From Lentisphaerae bacterium ADurb.Bin082 (lineage in GTDB: Bacteria > Verrucomicrobiota > Lentisphaeria > Oligosphaerales > Oligosphaeraceae), in contig MWEG01000117.1 of the NCBI GenBank assembly GCA_002070945.1, positions 124,001 through 188,000 on the forward strand: 64,000 bases of DNA, written 5' to 3'. The translations under genes were made by a program, and so were the position numbers. Under the pieces are notes generated by a model. The model ran no database searches. It had not been told where the DNA came from and worked only from the letters and a program-made list of their open reading frames with translations. This document shows, piece after piece, positions 34,539-43,186 of this stretch; the stretch's first letter is position 1, and every line of letters starts with the position of its first letter.

Positions 34539-37112
34539 TTAGTTGCGGAAGAAGTTCGCGGTCCACGCATTGGGTGCAGGGGTGTCTTGGCGCAGTCGCC
34601 GCCAGGTGTCGCGCACGGTGATTGGCGCATAGTCGCGCCAGATGAAGTCAGCGCGGAAATGGCGTGCGCCGAGCTGGCGCAGTTCGCCGAGATGTCCGGC
34701 CAAGTCTAAAGGCTGGCTGTTGATGACGACAGTCTGACAGTTGTTGTTGATCGCTATCAACCCAGTGCTGTCGCTTGAGCCAGAGGCGAAGCGGGCGTCT
34801 TGCCGATCATCGCGGTCATCGTCAGCGTCATCGTCGCTGCTGTTGCTTGGCTGGACTTCCCACGGACGGCTGTTCAGGGTCATTGAGGTGAAATTGCAGG
34901 CTCGTTTGCCTGAGCAGATACCATTAAGGCTCGCCATGGCGCAGACAGCCGAGAGCGCCAGGGGCGTGTCTTGGTAGACGGGCACTTCGGCAATCGGCCC
35001 CAGGAGCGGGATGATTTGCCGCCAGTTGTCAAAATTGTCTTCAGGCGAGAGCGTCACGCGCTTGACGCCAAGCTCAAGCAACAGCTTGGCAGCCAGGCGG
35101 TTGTTGACATAGAGGGGCCAGTCAGCGGTCAGATTGAGGTTTTTCGGGTTGGCGCCCGCCTCGGTCAGGATTTCCGCGCTGGAGAGATTTGTGAGCATCC
35201 AGCGTCGCCAGCCATTGCGGAAGAGCGTGGCGACGAGTTGACGCCAGTCGCGGTCGTCACTAGTCCGGCAGATGACGGGCAGGGCGATGCGGATGCGATT
35301 GCGTCCGCCTAAGATGCGTTCCAGTTCGGCCAGGTCATCCAGCACGTCATTGGGTTCAGCGCGGTCAAGGGCGAGAACCACCTCGCCCAAGGGCTTGAGG
35401 TCACTTGCCTCAAAGGCATTCAGGTAGAAAGCGCGGTCGAGCTTGAGGCTCCAGGACGGCGTCAGGTCAATGGCTTCTGTTTCCGGTTGCCAGGCTTTGA
35501 CTTTGGCCATGACGGCTGTGGTCAGGCTATGCAGGTCGTCGTCCAGGGCTTTTTGGGCGTCTTCAGCAGCGCGTCGTCGGACTTCGTTGAGGAGCGAGGT
35601 CGGCACGAACAGCTGCCCTGGGTTGTTGACGCGCAGGTCAGCCAGGGTCAGGGCAGTGTCGCCCAGTTTGGCAAAGCAGGTCTTAGCGGCGGCGAGGACA
35701 TTTTCCGGCTTGTTGGCAGGGGCGAGCGGCTCGTCCAGTTCCATGATAGTCTTTACGTCGGACAATTCACGCGGGCCAGCGCAAGGCTGGGACAGGACAG
35801 TCAAGCGTTGCGCTTCAATGGTCAGGTCAAAATAGACTGGGTAGCGGGTTCGGCACAAGGACGGTCGCGGGGCAGGCCATTCGTAGCGCTGCTTGACAGC
35901 CTGGGAGGAAGTCTGGCAGATTTTAGCGTTGATGGGCAGGTCTGGGTAGTCTTCGGGCAGGGGCACTTCGATGGTGGCACCAGGCTCAGCGACGAACGCC
36001 TGGGTCCACGTGCTGGCATTGGCCTGCGAGAAGACGCGAATATCGTCTACCGGGAAGCCGTAGGGCCGTTCGCGGCCAGGGATTTCGACCTGGAGACCGT
36101 CGTGTTTTTCCAGCGGGTGGTTTTTGAGCATAAAGCGCAGCCAGGCCGGCTGACCAGGGCGGACAGCCGCGACGGTGCCGACGTCGACGCCGCGATGTCC
36201 AGCTATGTGTGGCTCCGTGACTGCGGCGGCTCTGCGGCTGCGCAAATGGAATTGGGTCCAGGGCCGACTGAAGATAGTCTTGAGGTCATTTTCGGAGAGA
36301 GCTTCTTCGCCGTCTTCAAAGGTGCGATCCATGAGATTGCGGTAGAAGTTGGTCGCTGCCGCGACATAAAGCGGCGTTTTTTTGCGGCCTTCGATTTTGA
36401 CGGCCGCGACTTTGGCGGTGCGCAAGGCAGGGATCAGGTCTTTGAGGCACAGGTCCTTCATGGAGAAGGGCGCGGCCTGGCTGATGGTTTTTCCGGACGG
36501 GTCTTTGCAGATGAATCTCTTGCGGCAGATATAGGCGCATTCGCCGCGGTTTCCGGAACGTCCGCGCAATGCGGCTGAGAGCAGGCAGAGTCCGCTGTAG
36601 GCATAGCACAGTGCGCCATGAATGAAGACTTCGATTTCAGCGCCTGGGACAGCGGTGAGCTGTTCGATTTCAGGGATGGTCAATTCGCGGGCGGCAATGA
36701 CGCGCTTGATATCCATTTCCAGGGCTTGGCGGACGCCGGCCGGGTTGTGGACTGCCATTTGGGTGCTGGCGTGCAACTCGAATTCCGGGAAGTGCTCCTT
36801 GACGATTGCAAGCAGGGCCAGGTCTTGGATGATGAGGGCGTCGACTTCGAGGTCGCGCAATTGCGCCAGCAGGGTGATGAGGCCAGGCAGTTCCTGTTCC
36901 TGAACCAGGGTGTTGATTGTCACATAGACTTTTCGACGCCATTCCTGGTTGTTGTGGGCGATGCCAATGAGAATAGCCAGATCGTCGAGGCTGAAGTTGT
37001 CAGCATCAGCGCGGGCGGAGAAGTCATGCATACCAAGATAGACGGCATCGGCGCCATAATGAAAAGCGGCGATGCCGGCTTCGAGGTTTCCAGCAGGGGC
37101 AAGTAGTTCCAT
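34539..37112 (-). CDS. U32 peptidase family protein, RlhA-like
   Basis: 857 residues from ATG 37112 (frame opens with TTG 37127). MELLAPAGNLEAGIAAFHYGADAVYLG opens the family's TIM-barrel-like domain, and EVFIHGALCYAYSGLCLLS is the U32 signature with its cysteines; RGECAYICRKRF adds the second cysteine region. The family includes RlhA, which with iron-sulfur chemistry hydroxylates 23S rRNA, and UbiU/V, so 'peptidase' may be a misnomer. It is longer than E. coli RlhA; the C-terminal extension holds a late CSGKRACNF pair and an acidic run (SSDDDADDDRDDRQD). The upstream DegT gene ends 11 bp before it. Confidence 0.85.
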   Translation of the reverse strand: MELLAPAGNLEAGIAAFHYGADAVYLGMHDFSARADADNFSLDDLAILIGIAHNNQEWRRKVYVTINTLVQEQELPGLITLLAQLRDLEVDALIIQDLALLAIVKEHFPEFELHASTQMAVHNPAGVRQALEMDIKRVIAARELTIPEIEQLTAVPGAEIEVFIHGALCYAYSGLCLLSAALRGRSGNRGECAYICRKRFICKDPSGKTISQAAPFSMKDLCLKDLIPALRTAKVAAVKIEGRKKTPLYVAAATNFYRNLMDRTFEDGEEALSENDLKTIFSRPWTQFHLRSRRAAAVTEPHIAGHRGVDVGTVAAVRPGQPAWLRFMLKNHPLEKHDGLQVEIPGRERPYGFPVDDIRVFSQANASTWTQAFVAEPGATIEVPLPEDYPDLPINAKICQTSSQAVKQRYEWPAPRPSLCRTRYPVYFDLTIEAQRLTVLSQPCAGPRELSDVKTIMELDEPLAPANKPENVLAAAKTCFAKLGDTALTLADLRVNNPGQLFVPTSLLNEVRRRAAEDAQKALDDDLHSLTTAVMAKVKAWQPETEAIDLTPSWSLKLDRAFYLNAFEASDLKPLGEVVLALDRAEPNDVLDDLAELERILGGRNRIRIALPVICRTSDDRDWRQLVATLFRNGWRRWMLTNLSSAEILTEAGANPKNLNLTADWPLYVNNRLAAKLLLELGVKRVTLSPEDNFDNWRQIIPLLGPIAEVPVYQDTPLALSAVCAMASLNGICSGKRACNFTSMTLNSRPWEVQPSNSSDDDADDDRDDRQDARFASGSSDSTGLIAINNNCQTVVINSQPLDLAGHLGELRQLGARHFRADFIWRDYAPITVRDTWRRLRQDTPAPNAWTANFFRN

Positions 37113-37123
37113 GAGCGAGAGCG

Positions 37124-38362
37124 TCAAATCCCGGCCAGGACTTTATTGATTGCATCGATGATGTCTTGGGTGTCCTGGTCAGTATAGTTTTCGTGGACGG
37201 CGATGTTGAAGTTAGTTTCAGCGGCCTGGATGGCGTTGACGATGGTGTACTGCGGGTCTTTCGGACCCTTGTAGTCGGCGCAGTTCCAGGGGAAGCCGCT
37301 TTTGCCAAAGGTGTTTTTGTTTTTGAACCACGGCGCTTCGCAGGGGATGTGCCGGTAGGAGGGGTTCACTGGGATGCCCTCTGCAGCCAATGCAGCGCAG
37401 AAGTCGGTTTTGGAACAGGGCAACGCCTTGGGATTGACGGTCATGCGGAGGAACCAGTAGGAGGACACCGAATGAGCGGGCTGCCAGCCTACTTGGATGG
37501 CTGGGTTGTCGGCAAAGGCGGCCTTGATGGCTTCGCCGACGCGCTGGCGACCAGCAGTGATGCCCGGCAGTTTTTTCACTTGGACGCTGCCAATGACGGC
37601 GCCGAGGTCGCTGAGGTTGCAGTTGATGGCGGCGCGTACGTTGCCGGTGGGGTTTTCAATGCCAAAGGGCTTGCCGCGGTCGGCAAAACGTCGTCCCTGC
37701 CAGTGGAGTTTTTCATCGCGGGTATAGACTATGCCGCCCTGGCCGCCGGTGCAATGGTGTTTGCCGAACATGGTGGAGAAGGCAGCGATGTGCCCAATTG
37801 TGCCAGTGCGCTGGCCATGATAGGACGTGCCATGCGACTGGGCGCAGTCTTCGACTACGTAGAGCGAGTGCTTTTTGGCCAGGGCCATGATTGGCTCCAT
37901 CTCGACGGCGTCGCCGGCAATGTGGGCGACAACGATGGCGCGGGTGCGTTCGTTGATCAGAGGCTCAATGGTTTCAGCGCAGAGGTTGTAGGTGCGCGGA
38001 TCAGCGTCTGCCACGACAGGCACACAGCCGACATAGATGACAGGCATGACGCCGCCTGGATCAGTGATGGGCGGGACGATGATTTCGCTGAAAGCGTCAA
38101 GCTCAAGGGCGCCGAGAGCGCAGAAGAGGGCGTTGGTGCCGGAGTTGACAGCGTCGGCAAAGCCGCCGCCCATGTAGGCGGCAAAGTCTTGTTCGTACTG
38201 TTTTTCCGGTGCGCCGTTGTAGCCAAAGGCGTTGCCAGAGGCGATGGCGTCATCAAAGAGCTTCATGACCGCGTTTTTTTCTTCGACGCCGATCAATCCC
38301 CGCGAAGGGAAGGGTTTGGTGCGGAGCTTAGTACCGCCGTGGATGGCAAGTTTTTGTGTCAT
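37124..38362 (-). CDS. DegT/DnrJ/EryC1/StrS-family aminotransferase (sugar aminotransferase-like)
   Basis: 412 residues. PLP-dependent fold: GFADAVNSGTNALFCALGAL near the N-terminus, the aspartate segment LYVVEDCAQSHGTSYHGQ, and the PLP-lysine region STMFGKHHCTGGQGG, in which lysine is kept but the usual G-[ED]-G-G is G-Q-G-G with one extra residue. The family makes amino sugars on nucleotide-sugars, among other things; substrate not readable. A second member (38604-39941) lies upstream with a tandem repeat array between them. Confidence 0.85.
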   Translation of the reverse strand: MTQKLAIHGGTKLRTKPFPSRGLIGVEEKNAVMKLFDDAIASGNAFGYNGAPEKQYEQDFAAYMGGGFADAVNSGTNALFCALGALELDAFSEIIVPPITDPGGVMPVIYVGCVPVVADADPRTYNLCAETIEPLINERTRAIVVAHIAGDAVEMEPIMALAKKHSLYVVEDCAQSHGTSYHGQRTGTIGHIAAFSTMFGKHHCTGGQGGIVYTRDEKLHWQGRRFADRGKPFGIENPTGNVRAAINCNLSDLGAVIGSVQVKKLPGITAGRQRVGEAIKAAFADNPAIQVGWQPAHSVSSYWFLRMTVNPKALPCSKTDFCAALAAEGIPVNPSYRHIPCEAPWFKNKNTFGKSGFPWNCADYKGPKDPQYTIVNAIQAAETNFNIAVHENYTDQDTQDIIDAINKVLAGI

Positions 38363-38416
38363 GGTCGTCTTACGCTTTTTGGGGGAGGGGGAAATATTGT
38401 GATGGAATGGGCATTA

Positions 38417-38596
38417 TCCCCAGGCTAAAGCCTGTACTACTTACGGCAAGCTAAAGCTTGAACTACGTACTGCAAGCTAAAGCTTGAACTACGTACTGCA
38501 AGCTAAAGCTTGAACTACGTACTCTAAAGCTTGAACTACGTACTGCAAGCTAAAGCTTGAACTACGTACTGCAAGCTAAAGCTTGAACTACGCACG
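38417..38596. repeat. 26-bp tandem repeat array with CAAGCTAAAGCTTG hairpins
   Basis: Six units of TACTGCAAGCTAAAGCTTGA plus ACTACG, one with a 5-bp deletion, preceded by a CCCCAGGCTAAAGCCTG half unit. Each unit contains a 6-bp stem with an AA loop. Single units recur at 25859-25890 and 59077-59104. No spacers, so not CRISPR. Confidence 0.88.
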
Positions 38597-38603
38597 GGCA
38601 TTT

Positions 38604-39941
38604 TTATTTCTTGCCGGCTGCTTCTTTGTCGGCTGCGAGGATTTTGTCGGCGTTGAGTGCGACTTTGCGGAATGCGTTGGCGTATTCCTGGATGATTTCC
38701 TCGTTGTATTTGAAGAACCAGGGTGGCCGGAAAGTATAGAGATGGATGTTTTCCGAGACCGGCAGGGTGCCTGGGCCTTGGCGGACATCGCGCTCGGTGA
38801 AGGCGATCATGGTCGGCTTGCCAGCATTAAGGGAGTCGCCGGTGTGGAAGACATTGTGGAGATGGAGGGGCTTGTTGGTGCCTGGCCCAGTGGAGAAGCC
38901 TTCGGCAGTGACGGCCTGGCAGAAACGTTCGCAGGTCAAGCCGCCGAGCTGTTCTGGGTAGTAGCGGCCTTTGGCAGCGTACCAGCCGCCCTTGTCCGAG
39001 CCGGAGTCCTTAGCTGGGCGACGGGAGCCGATTCCGGGGACGCCTTCGAGCAGGTCCCAGAAGTAGTTCATCGCTTTTTGGATTTCTGCCATGCGTTGCG
39101 GGTAGTGCTTGAGCTGGACGCGACCACAAGCAGAGGACATCTGGTGCATGCGGTGCTTGAAGCCTCCGAGCGGCAGGCCAATGAACGGGGTCAGGGACGA
39201 GTCAGTGACTTGTTTGTCAGCCACGTTGTAGTTGCTGGCCAGGCCAGTGCGTTCATAGTGTCCGAAGGCGATGCAGCGTTCGTAGAGCAGGCGGTCGTTG
39301 GTGACGACCATGCCGGCTTCGCCGATGGCCAGGCTTTTGCCAGACATCAGGGACATGGCCCCGATATCGCCGATGGCGCCGCACATACGGCCTTTGTAGA
39401 GTGCGCCCTGGGCGTGGGATACGTCTTCAATCACCTTGATGTTGTGTTTGCGGGCAATCGCCATGATCGGGTCCATGTCAGCCGGATAGGCGGCGTAGTG
39501 GACGACCATGATCGCCTTGGTGCGTTTGCAGATGCGGTGTTCGATGTCGTTCGGGTCAATGCAGAGCGATTCCGGGTCGATGTCGGCGAAGTTGACGGCC
39601 GCGCCTTGAGACAGGGCTGGGACGGCGCTGGCCCAGTAGGTGATGCTCGGGCAGATGATTTCATCGCCAGGGCCGACGCCGCAGGCCCACAGGGCGGCGT
39701 GCAACGCAGCCGTGCCGTTGCAATAGCCGAGAGCGTACTGGGTGCCGTTCCAGGCTTTGAATTCCGCTTCAAACTGCTTGGTCAGCTCAGTGCCGCTCAT
39801 GGCGCGCTTGCGCAGCACATCGAGCACCGCATCCTCGTCTTCCTGGGTGATGATCGGCCAGGTGAAAATGTCACCCGGAGGCAGGGTGACGGCCTTGGGG
39901 CCGCCGAAAAGAGCCAGTTTCTGATTGCAGGCGTTTGTCAT
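38604..39941 (-). CDS. DegT/DnrJ/EryC1/StrS-family aminotransferase
   Basis: 445 residues from ATG 39941, which has AGGAGA upstream; the frame opens further at 40049. ALGYCNGTAALHAALWACGVGPGDEII, the aspartate segment IKVIEDVSHAQGALYKGR and PLP-lysine region MSLMSGKSLAIGEAGMVVT identify the family. Related in fold to the next gene but clearly different in sequence, so the pair may act on different substrates. Both lie between transport genes and a U32 protein and no nucleotide-sugar gene is adjacent. Confidence 0.85.
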   Translation of the reverse strand: MTNACNQKLALFGGPKAVTLPPGDIFTWPIITQEDEDAVLDVLRKRAMSGTELTKQFEAEFKAWNGTQYALGYCNGTAALHAALWACGVGPGDEIICPSITYWASAVPALSQGAAVNFADIDPESLCIDPNDIEHRICKRTKAIMVVHYAAYPADMDPIMAIARKHNIKVIEDVSHAQGALYKGRMCGAIGDIGAMSLMSGKSLAIGEAGMVVTNDRLLYERCIAFGHYERTGLASNYNVADKQVTDSSLTPFIGLPLGGFKHRMHQMSSACGRVQLKHYPQRMAEIQKAMNYFWDLLEGVPGIGSRRPAKDSGSDKGGWYAAKGRYYPEQLGGLTCERFCQAVTAEGFSTGPGTNKPLHLHNVFHTGDSLNAGKPTMIAFTERDVRQGPGTLPVSENIHLYTFRPPWFFKYNEEIIQEYANAFRKVALNADKILAADKEAAGKK

Positions 39942-40038
39942 CGTAGTCTCCTGGGGTGGGGGGTGAAGAGGCATCGCAAAAGCGCGAATACAATTTGATT
40001 GCAGCATGAATCGTGCCAAGTGCAGAATGGTGCCCAGC

Positions 40039-40058
40039 CGCCTGGGCAAGCCCAGGCG
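40039..40058. other. Perfect hairpin CGCCTGGGC-AA-GCCCAGGCG
   Basis: Nine-base stem, two-base loop, in the leader of the upstream DegT-family gene or the tail of the chromate transporter gene. No T run on either side. Its AA loop resembles the CTAAAG-core hairpins elsewhere. Confidence 0.5.
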
Positions 40059-40084
40059 CAGCAGAGCTTAGGCAGCCGCTGTGA

Positions 40085-40120
40085 TGAAAAATTGACAGAG
40101 TCGTCGGTGAAAAATTGACA
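40085..40120. repeat. 13-bp direct repeat, possible regulator site
   Basis: TGAAAAATTGACA occurs at 40085-40097 and 40108-40120, 23 bp apart (about two helical turns), upstream of the DegT-family gene and downstream of the chromate transporter. Confidence 0.35.
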
Positions 40121-40157
40121 TCTATGCGAAATATTGTCGTTTTTTTTGGGGGGGGTA

Positions 40158-40733
40158 TCAGACCAATCCGAGGAGCCATCCCAGTGCTCCTGCTCCGGCC
40201 ACGGTGATGATCAGGTTTGGTTTGATGGTCAATTCTACGGCGATGACGGCTGCGAAGATGACGATTCCCTGCCAGCACAGGCAGAAGTTTTGGCTTTTTT
40301 GCCAGAGGAAGCAGAGTGGTGTTTCGAAGACGGATGCTTCGGCAAAGAAGATGACGGCGGCTGCGATCAGTCCGAGGACGGCTGGGCGGATTCCGCTGAG
40401 GGCGGCTTTCAGAGCTGGGGAGTTTTTCCAGCGGTTGATGCCGGCGGCTGCGGCCATGGTGAGGACCAGGGATGGGGTGACTACGCCGAGGGTGGCGAGG
40501 AAGGCGCCGAGGACGCCGGCCTGGTCGTAGCCGATATAGGTGGCGGAGTTCATGCCGATGGGGCCGGGCGTCATCTGGGCGAGGGCGACCATGTTGGCAA
40601 AGGCGTCGAGGCTAAGAAATTGATGTTTGGTCACGAGTTCGCTTTGGAACAGTGGCACCATAGCATAGCCGCCGCCAAAGGTGAACAGGCTGATTTTGAA
40701 GAACAGGAAATAGAGGTTGAGCAGTTGCTTCAT
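40158..40733 (-). CDS. Chromate transporter half, ChrA family (short form)
   Basis: 191 residues. NLYFLFFKISLFTFGGGYAMVPLFQSELV and MTPGPIGMNSATYIGY are the CHR family motifs. Single-domain CHR proteins act as pairs, and the partner (40730-41386) overlaps it by 4 bp (ATGA). The family exports chromate or related oxyanions with anion motive force in known cases; substrate here is untested. Confidence 0.9.
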   Translation of the reverse strand: MKQLLNLYFLFFKISLFTFGGGYAMVPLFQSELVTKHQFLSLDAFANMVALAQMTPGPIGMNSATYIGYDQAGVLGAFLATLGVVTPSLVLTMAAAAGINRWKNSPALKAALSGIRPAVLGLIAAAVIFFAEASVFETPLCFLWQKSQNFCLCWQGIVIFAAVIAVELTIKPNLIITVAGAGALGWLLGLV

Positions 40734-41386
40734 GGGGTCTTAGCGCCAGTTTGAGTCTTTTTCAGGCGGAGGGCAGGGATTATGGCCATGGCCAGGCCAG
40801 ACAAGCCAGCCAGGATGATCACCCAGATGGCGTCGACCGGGGAGAAAGCGAGAATGACGAAAGACAGGAACGCCACCACGATTTCGTAGGCGCCTTTGAG
40901 AATTTGGCGGCCAAGCTTGACCGCGGTGAGGAGGATGAGGGCGCAAATGGCGGCGCGGACCCCGAGGAAGATGTCGTCAACAGCCGGGTTGCCGGTGAGC
41001 TGGCGGAAGAGGGCGGCGATGACCAGGATGACGACAAAGGGCGGCAGGAAGACGCCAGCAGTGGCGGCAAGGGCGCCAGGGATGCCGGCAATGCGCCAGC
41101 CGATGAGGACAGCCATGTTGGTGGCGATGATCCCAGGCAAGGACTGCATCACCGCGACAGAGTCGACCATGTCGTCGTCAGTCAGCCAATGGCGTTTGCT
41201 GACGAATTCGCGGGACATGATGGGCAGCATCGCGAGTCCGCCGCCGAGGGAAAAGGCGGAAATACCGAGGAAGACCCAGAACAGGACTCGAAGGCGCTGC
41301 ATGAGCGGGACTTGTTCGGGGTGCGGCTTGGCGGCCTCGGGGGTGTCGTCAGGTCGGGCGGGAGGCGTAGGATTATTGGAAGTCAT
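40730..41386 (-). CDS. Chromate transporter half, ChrA family (short form)
   Basis: 218 residues. LRVLFWVFLGISAFSLGGGLAMLPIMSREFV and QSLPGIIATNMAVLIGW are the N-terminal CHR motifs of the partner half. It overlaps the downstream half by 4 bp. Its start region (MTSNNPTPP) lies in a 48-bp segment that is repeated exactly at 41557-41604 beyond heptamer module M4; originally the gene probably overlapped the end of the beta-propeller gene. Confidence 0.9.
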   Translation of the reverse strand: MTSNNPTPPARPDDTPEAAKPHPEQVPLMQRLRVLFWVFLGISAFSLGGGLAMLPIMSREFVSKRHWLTDDDMVDSVAVMQSLPGIIATNMAVLIGWRIAGIPGALAATAGVFLPPFVVILVIAALFRQLTGNPAVDDIFLGVRAAICALILLTAVKLGRQILKGAYEIVVAFLSFVILAFSPVDAIWVIILAGLSGLAMAIIPALRLKKTQTGAKTP

Positions 41387-41408
41387 GGAGTGAGGCCGTT
41401 TGGATGGC
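41361..41408. repeat. 48-bp direct repeat, copy 1
   Basis: Starts GGAGGCGTAGGATTATTGGA and ends TTTGGATGGC; identical to 41557-41604. It contains the start codon of the chromate transporter gene. Confidence 0.95.
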
Positions 41409-41556
<148 letters not shown>

Positions 41557-41604
41557 GGAGGCGTAGGATTATTGGAAGTCATGGAGTGAGGCCGTTTGGA
41601 TGGC
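41557..41604. repeat. 48-bp direct repeat, copy 2
   Basis: Exact copy of 41361-41408. On the minus strand it encodes the last residues (AIQTASLHDFQ) and stop of the beta-propeller gene. Confidence 0.95.
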
Positions 41605-42264
41605 ACCGGTGAAGCCAGAGGGGGTCCTGGCAGAGCGGCCAAGGCGGAACGAACCGTCAGGCAGGCAGATGATGCCGACGCTGGTGCTGATTTTATGGAT
41701 GGCGAGAAGGTTGAATTTGTTGTCGGCCTGGAGGGTGACATCCGGGTCGCCGTAGCATCCGAACCACCAGCGGTCGTGGGCATGGCAGGCGGTCTGGATG
41801 CCGAGCTTGGTGTAGCCGCTGGGAATGACGTGCCGTTCCTGGAAGTCGAAGGTGGGTGAATAGGTATAGACGTAGTTCTCCTCGTAGCCGACAGGAAGTC
41901 CGCCAATGACCTGGAAAACGCCGTCGTGCCATTCCATGCCGCCAGCGCCGTGGACGACTTCGGGCACGTGGTATTTTTCGAGGAAGTCGAAGGACGTGTC
42001 GTCGTACACGAAAATCCAGTTGTGGGCCTGGCCTGGCTCCTGGTTGAATCTGCCCAGGTTGACGGCGACATAGACTTTGCCGTCATGCCAGCATAAGTCG
42101 CCGTGGTGGGTGGCGACCGGAATTTTGTTGAGCAGGCGGCCGTCTAAGGTGGTCTTTACTAAGACCGAGGTGAAGCACCAGAAGACGTCGACACCGTCAG
42201 TGGCGATGCCCTGCAAGTGATGGCGGTAAAAACCGGGACAGGTAACCAGGGTGGATGATGGCAT
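41569..42264 (-). CDS. Beta-propeller-like (NHL/YVTN-type) protein
   Basis: 231 residues, no signal peptide, so probably cytoplasmic. Repeating blades with D-G-x-(hydrophobic) turns: GVDVFWCFTSVLVKTTLDGRLL, HDGKVYVAVNLGRFNQEP, HDGVFQVIGGLPVGYEEN, and LAIHKISTSVGIICLPDG. About four to five blades can be counted. Role unknown. Its end lies in copy 2 of the 48-bp repeat; the upstream acyl carrier protein gene ends 38 bp before it. Confidence 0.7.
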   Translation of the reverse strand: MPSSTLVTCPGFYRHHLQGIATDGVDVFWCFTSVLVKTTLDGRLLNKIPVATHHGDLCWHDGKVYVAVNLGRFNQEPGQAHNWIFVYDDTSFDFLEKYHVPEVVHGAGGMEWHDGVFQVIGGLPVGYEENYVYTYSPTFDFQERHVIPSGYTKLGIQTACHAHDRWWFGCYGDPDVTLQADNKFNLLAIHKISTSVGIICLPDGSFRLGRSARTPSGFTGAIQTASLHDFQ

Positions 42265-42302
42265 GGCAGGGGACTTTTTTAGGGGCGAGGGGCGAGGGGT
42301 TC

Positions 42303-42548
42303 TTACTGCTTTGAGCGGATGAGTTCGACTAGGGACTGGACGGATTTCAGGACTTCGGCGGTGATATCGGAAGGCTCGAATTTCACCTCGAACATTTCCT
42401 CCATCGCGACGATCAATTCCAGCAGCAGGAAGGAATCGACGCCGTATTCGGACAGTTCTACCTCGTCCTCGATGTCTTCGGGATTGATGTCGAGGAATAG
42501 TCTTTCGACGATCAGTTCTTTCAATTGGCTGGCGAGGTTCTCGGTCAT
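42303..42548 (-). CDS. Acyl carrier protein
   Basis: 81 residues. Phosphopantetheine site GVDSFLLLEL with Ser39; four-helix acidic pattern as usual. It carries acyl or aminoacyl groups on a thioester arm. The motif reads D-S-F rather than the D-S-L of fatty-acid ACP, and no fatty acid synthase genes are adjacent, so it may serve a specialised pathway. It lies between the universal stress protein and the beta-propeller gene. Confidence 0.88.
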   Translation of the reverse strand: MTENLASQLKELIVERLFLDINPEDIEDEVELSEYGVDSFLLLELIVAMEEMFEVKFEPSDITAEVLKSVQSLVELIRSKQ

Positions 42549-42575
42549 GTCAGCGGACTCCAGGAGTGATGGGGG

Positions 42576-43034
42576 TTAGGGCAAAGGGATGACAAGGACA
42601 GGGCATTGGGCGCGTTTGACCACTTTTTCGGCGACGGTGCCAAAGAAGAGCGATTCCAGTGCGCTGCCGCCTTGCCGTCCCAAGACGATGAGGTTGGCAT
42701 CGATGGCTTTGGCAAAGTTGATGATTTCGACGTAGGCTTTGCCGATGCGGAATTCAGTTTTGAAATTGACGCCTTCTGGGACTCGTGGGCGGTATTCCGC
42801 GTCGATTTTGGCGTCGATGCCGTCTTTGGCTTTTTGGTTGAGGTCAATGCCTTCTTCGCGGATGTAGGTTTTCCAGAACTGTGCGTCTGGCGCTGGGATT
42901 ACGTGGATGAGGTAGAGTATGCAGCCAGGGCGCCGGGCGGCTGCGTCAATGGCATAGTCAAAGGCAAGGCTGGCGTTTGGCGAGAAGTCTGTGCAGAAGA
43001 GGATGCGCTTGGTCAGGGTTGGGGTGTCCTGCAT
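42576..43034 (-). CDS. Universal stress protein (UspA family)
   Basis: 152 residues from ATG 43034 with AGGAGA upstream (frame opens at 43091). KRILFCTDFSPNASLAFDYAI opens the fold, and GRQGGSALESLFFGTVAEKV is the G-2X-G-9X-G-[ST] nucleotide-binding signature of the ATP-binding class. Cytoplasmic stress-related protein; exact role unknown. Confidence 0.9.
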   Translation of the reverse strand: MQDTPTLTKRILFCTDFSPNASLAFDYAIDAAARRPGCILYLIHVIPAPDAQFWKTYIREEGIDLNQKAKDGIDAKIDAEYRPRVPEGVNFKTEFRIGKAYVEIINFAKAIDANLIVLGRQGGSALESLFFGTVAEKVVKRAQCPVLVIPLP

Positions 43035-43122
43035 GGAGGTGTCTCCTGGTTGAGAGAAGGGCAGCACTCTAAATAAAGACGCATCGGACAAATCGGATAT
43101 TGGTTACGTAGACAAGTTAACG

Positions 43123-43147
43123 CCGCGCTGGCGATATTCCAGCGCGG
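43123..43147. other. Hairpin after the TRAP operon
   Basis: CCGCGCTGG, CGATATT, CCAGCGCGG: nine-base perfect stem, 40 bp beyond the DctM stop on the minus strand. No T run follows on the minus strand, so a terminator is only possible. Confidence 0.35.
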
Positions 43148-43186
43148 AGCTGGCAAAAAAACGTCTGCGGTGCGCATTGGCGCTGG

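Noticed and set aside
37166-38428. 420-residue plus-strand frame opposite a DegT-family gene
   Set aside because: Antisense shadow; composition is not protein-like for a known family and the minus-strand gene has full family motifs.
38417-38596. CRISPR-like array
   Set aside because: Units are joined without spacers and no cas gene is present.
38583-39998. 471-residue plus-strand frame opposite the second DegT-family gene
   Set aside because: Antisense shadow of a well-supported gene; no ribosome-binding site and no recognisable domain.
43123-43147. Terminator of the TRAP operon
   Set aside because: The hairpin is perfect but no T run follows on the minus strand, so it is listed only as a hairpin.
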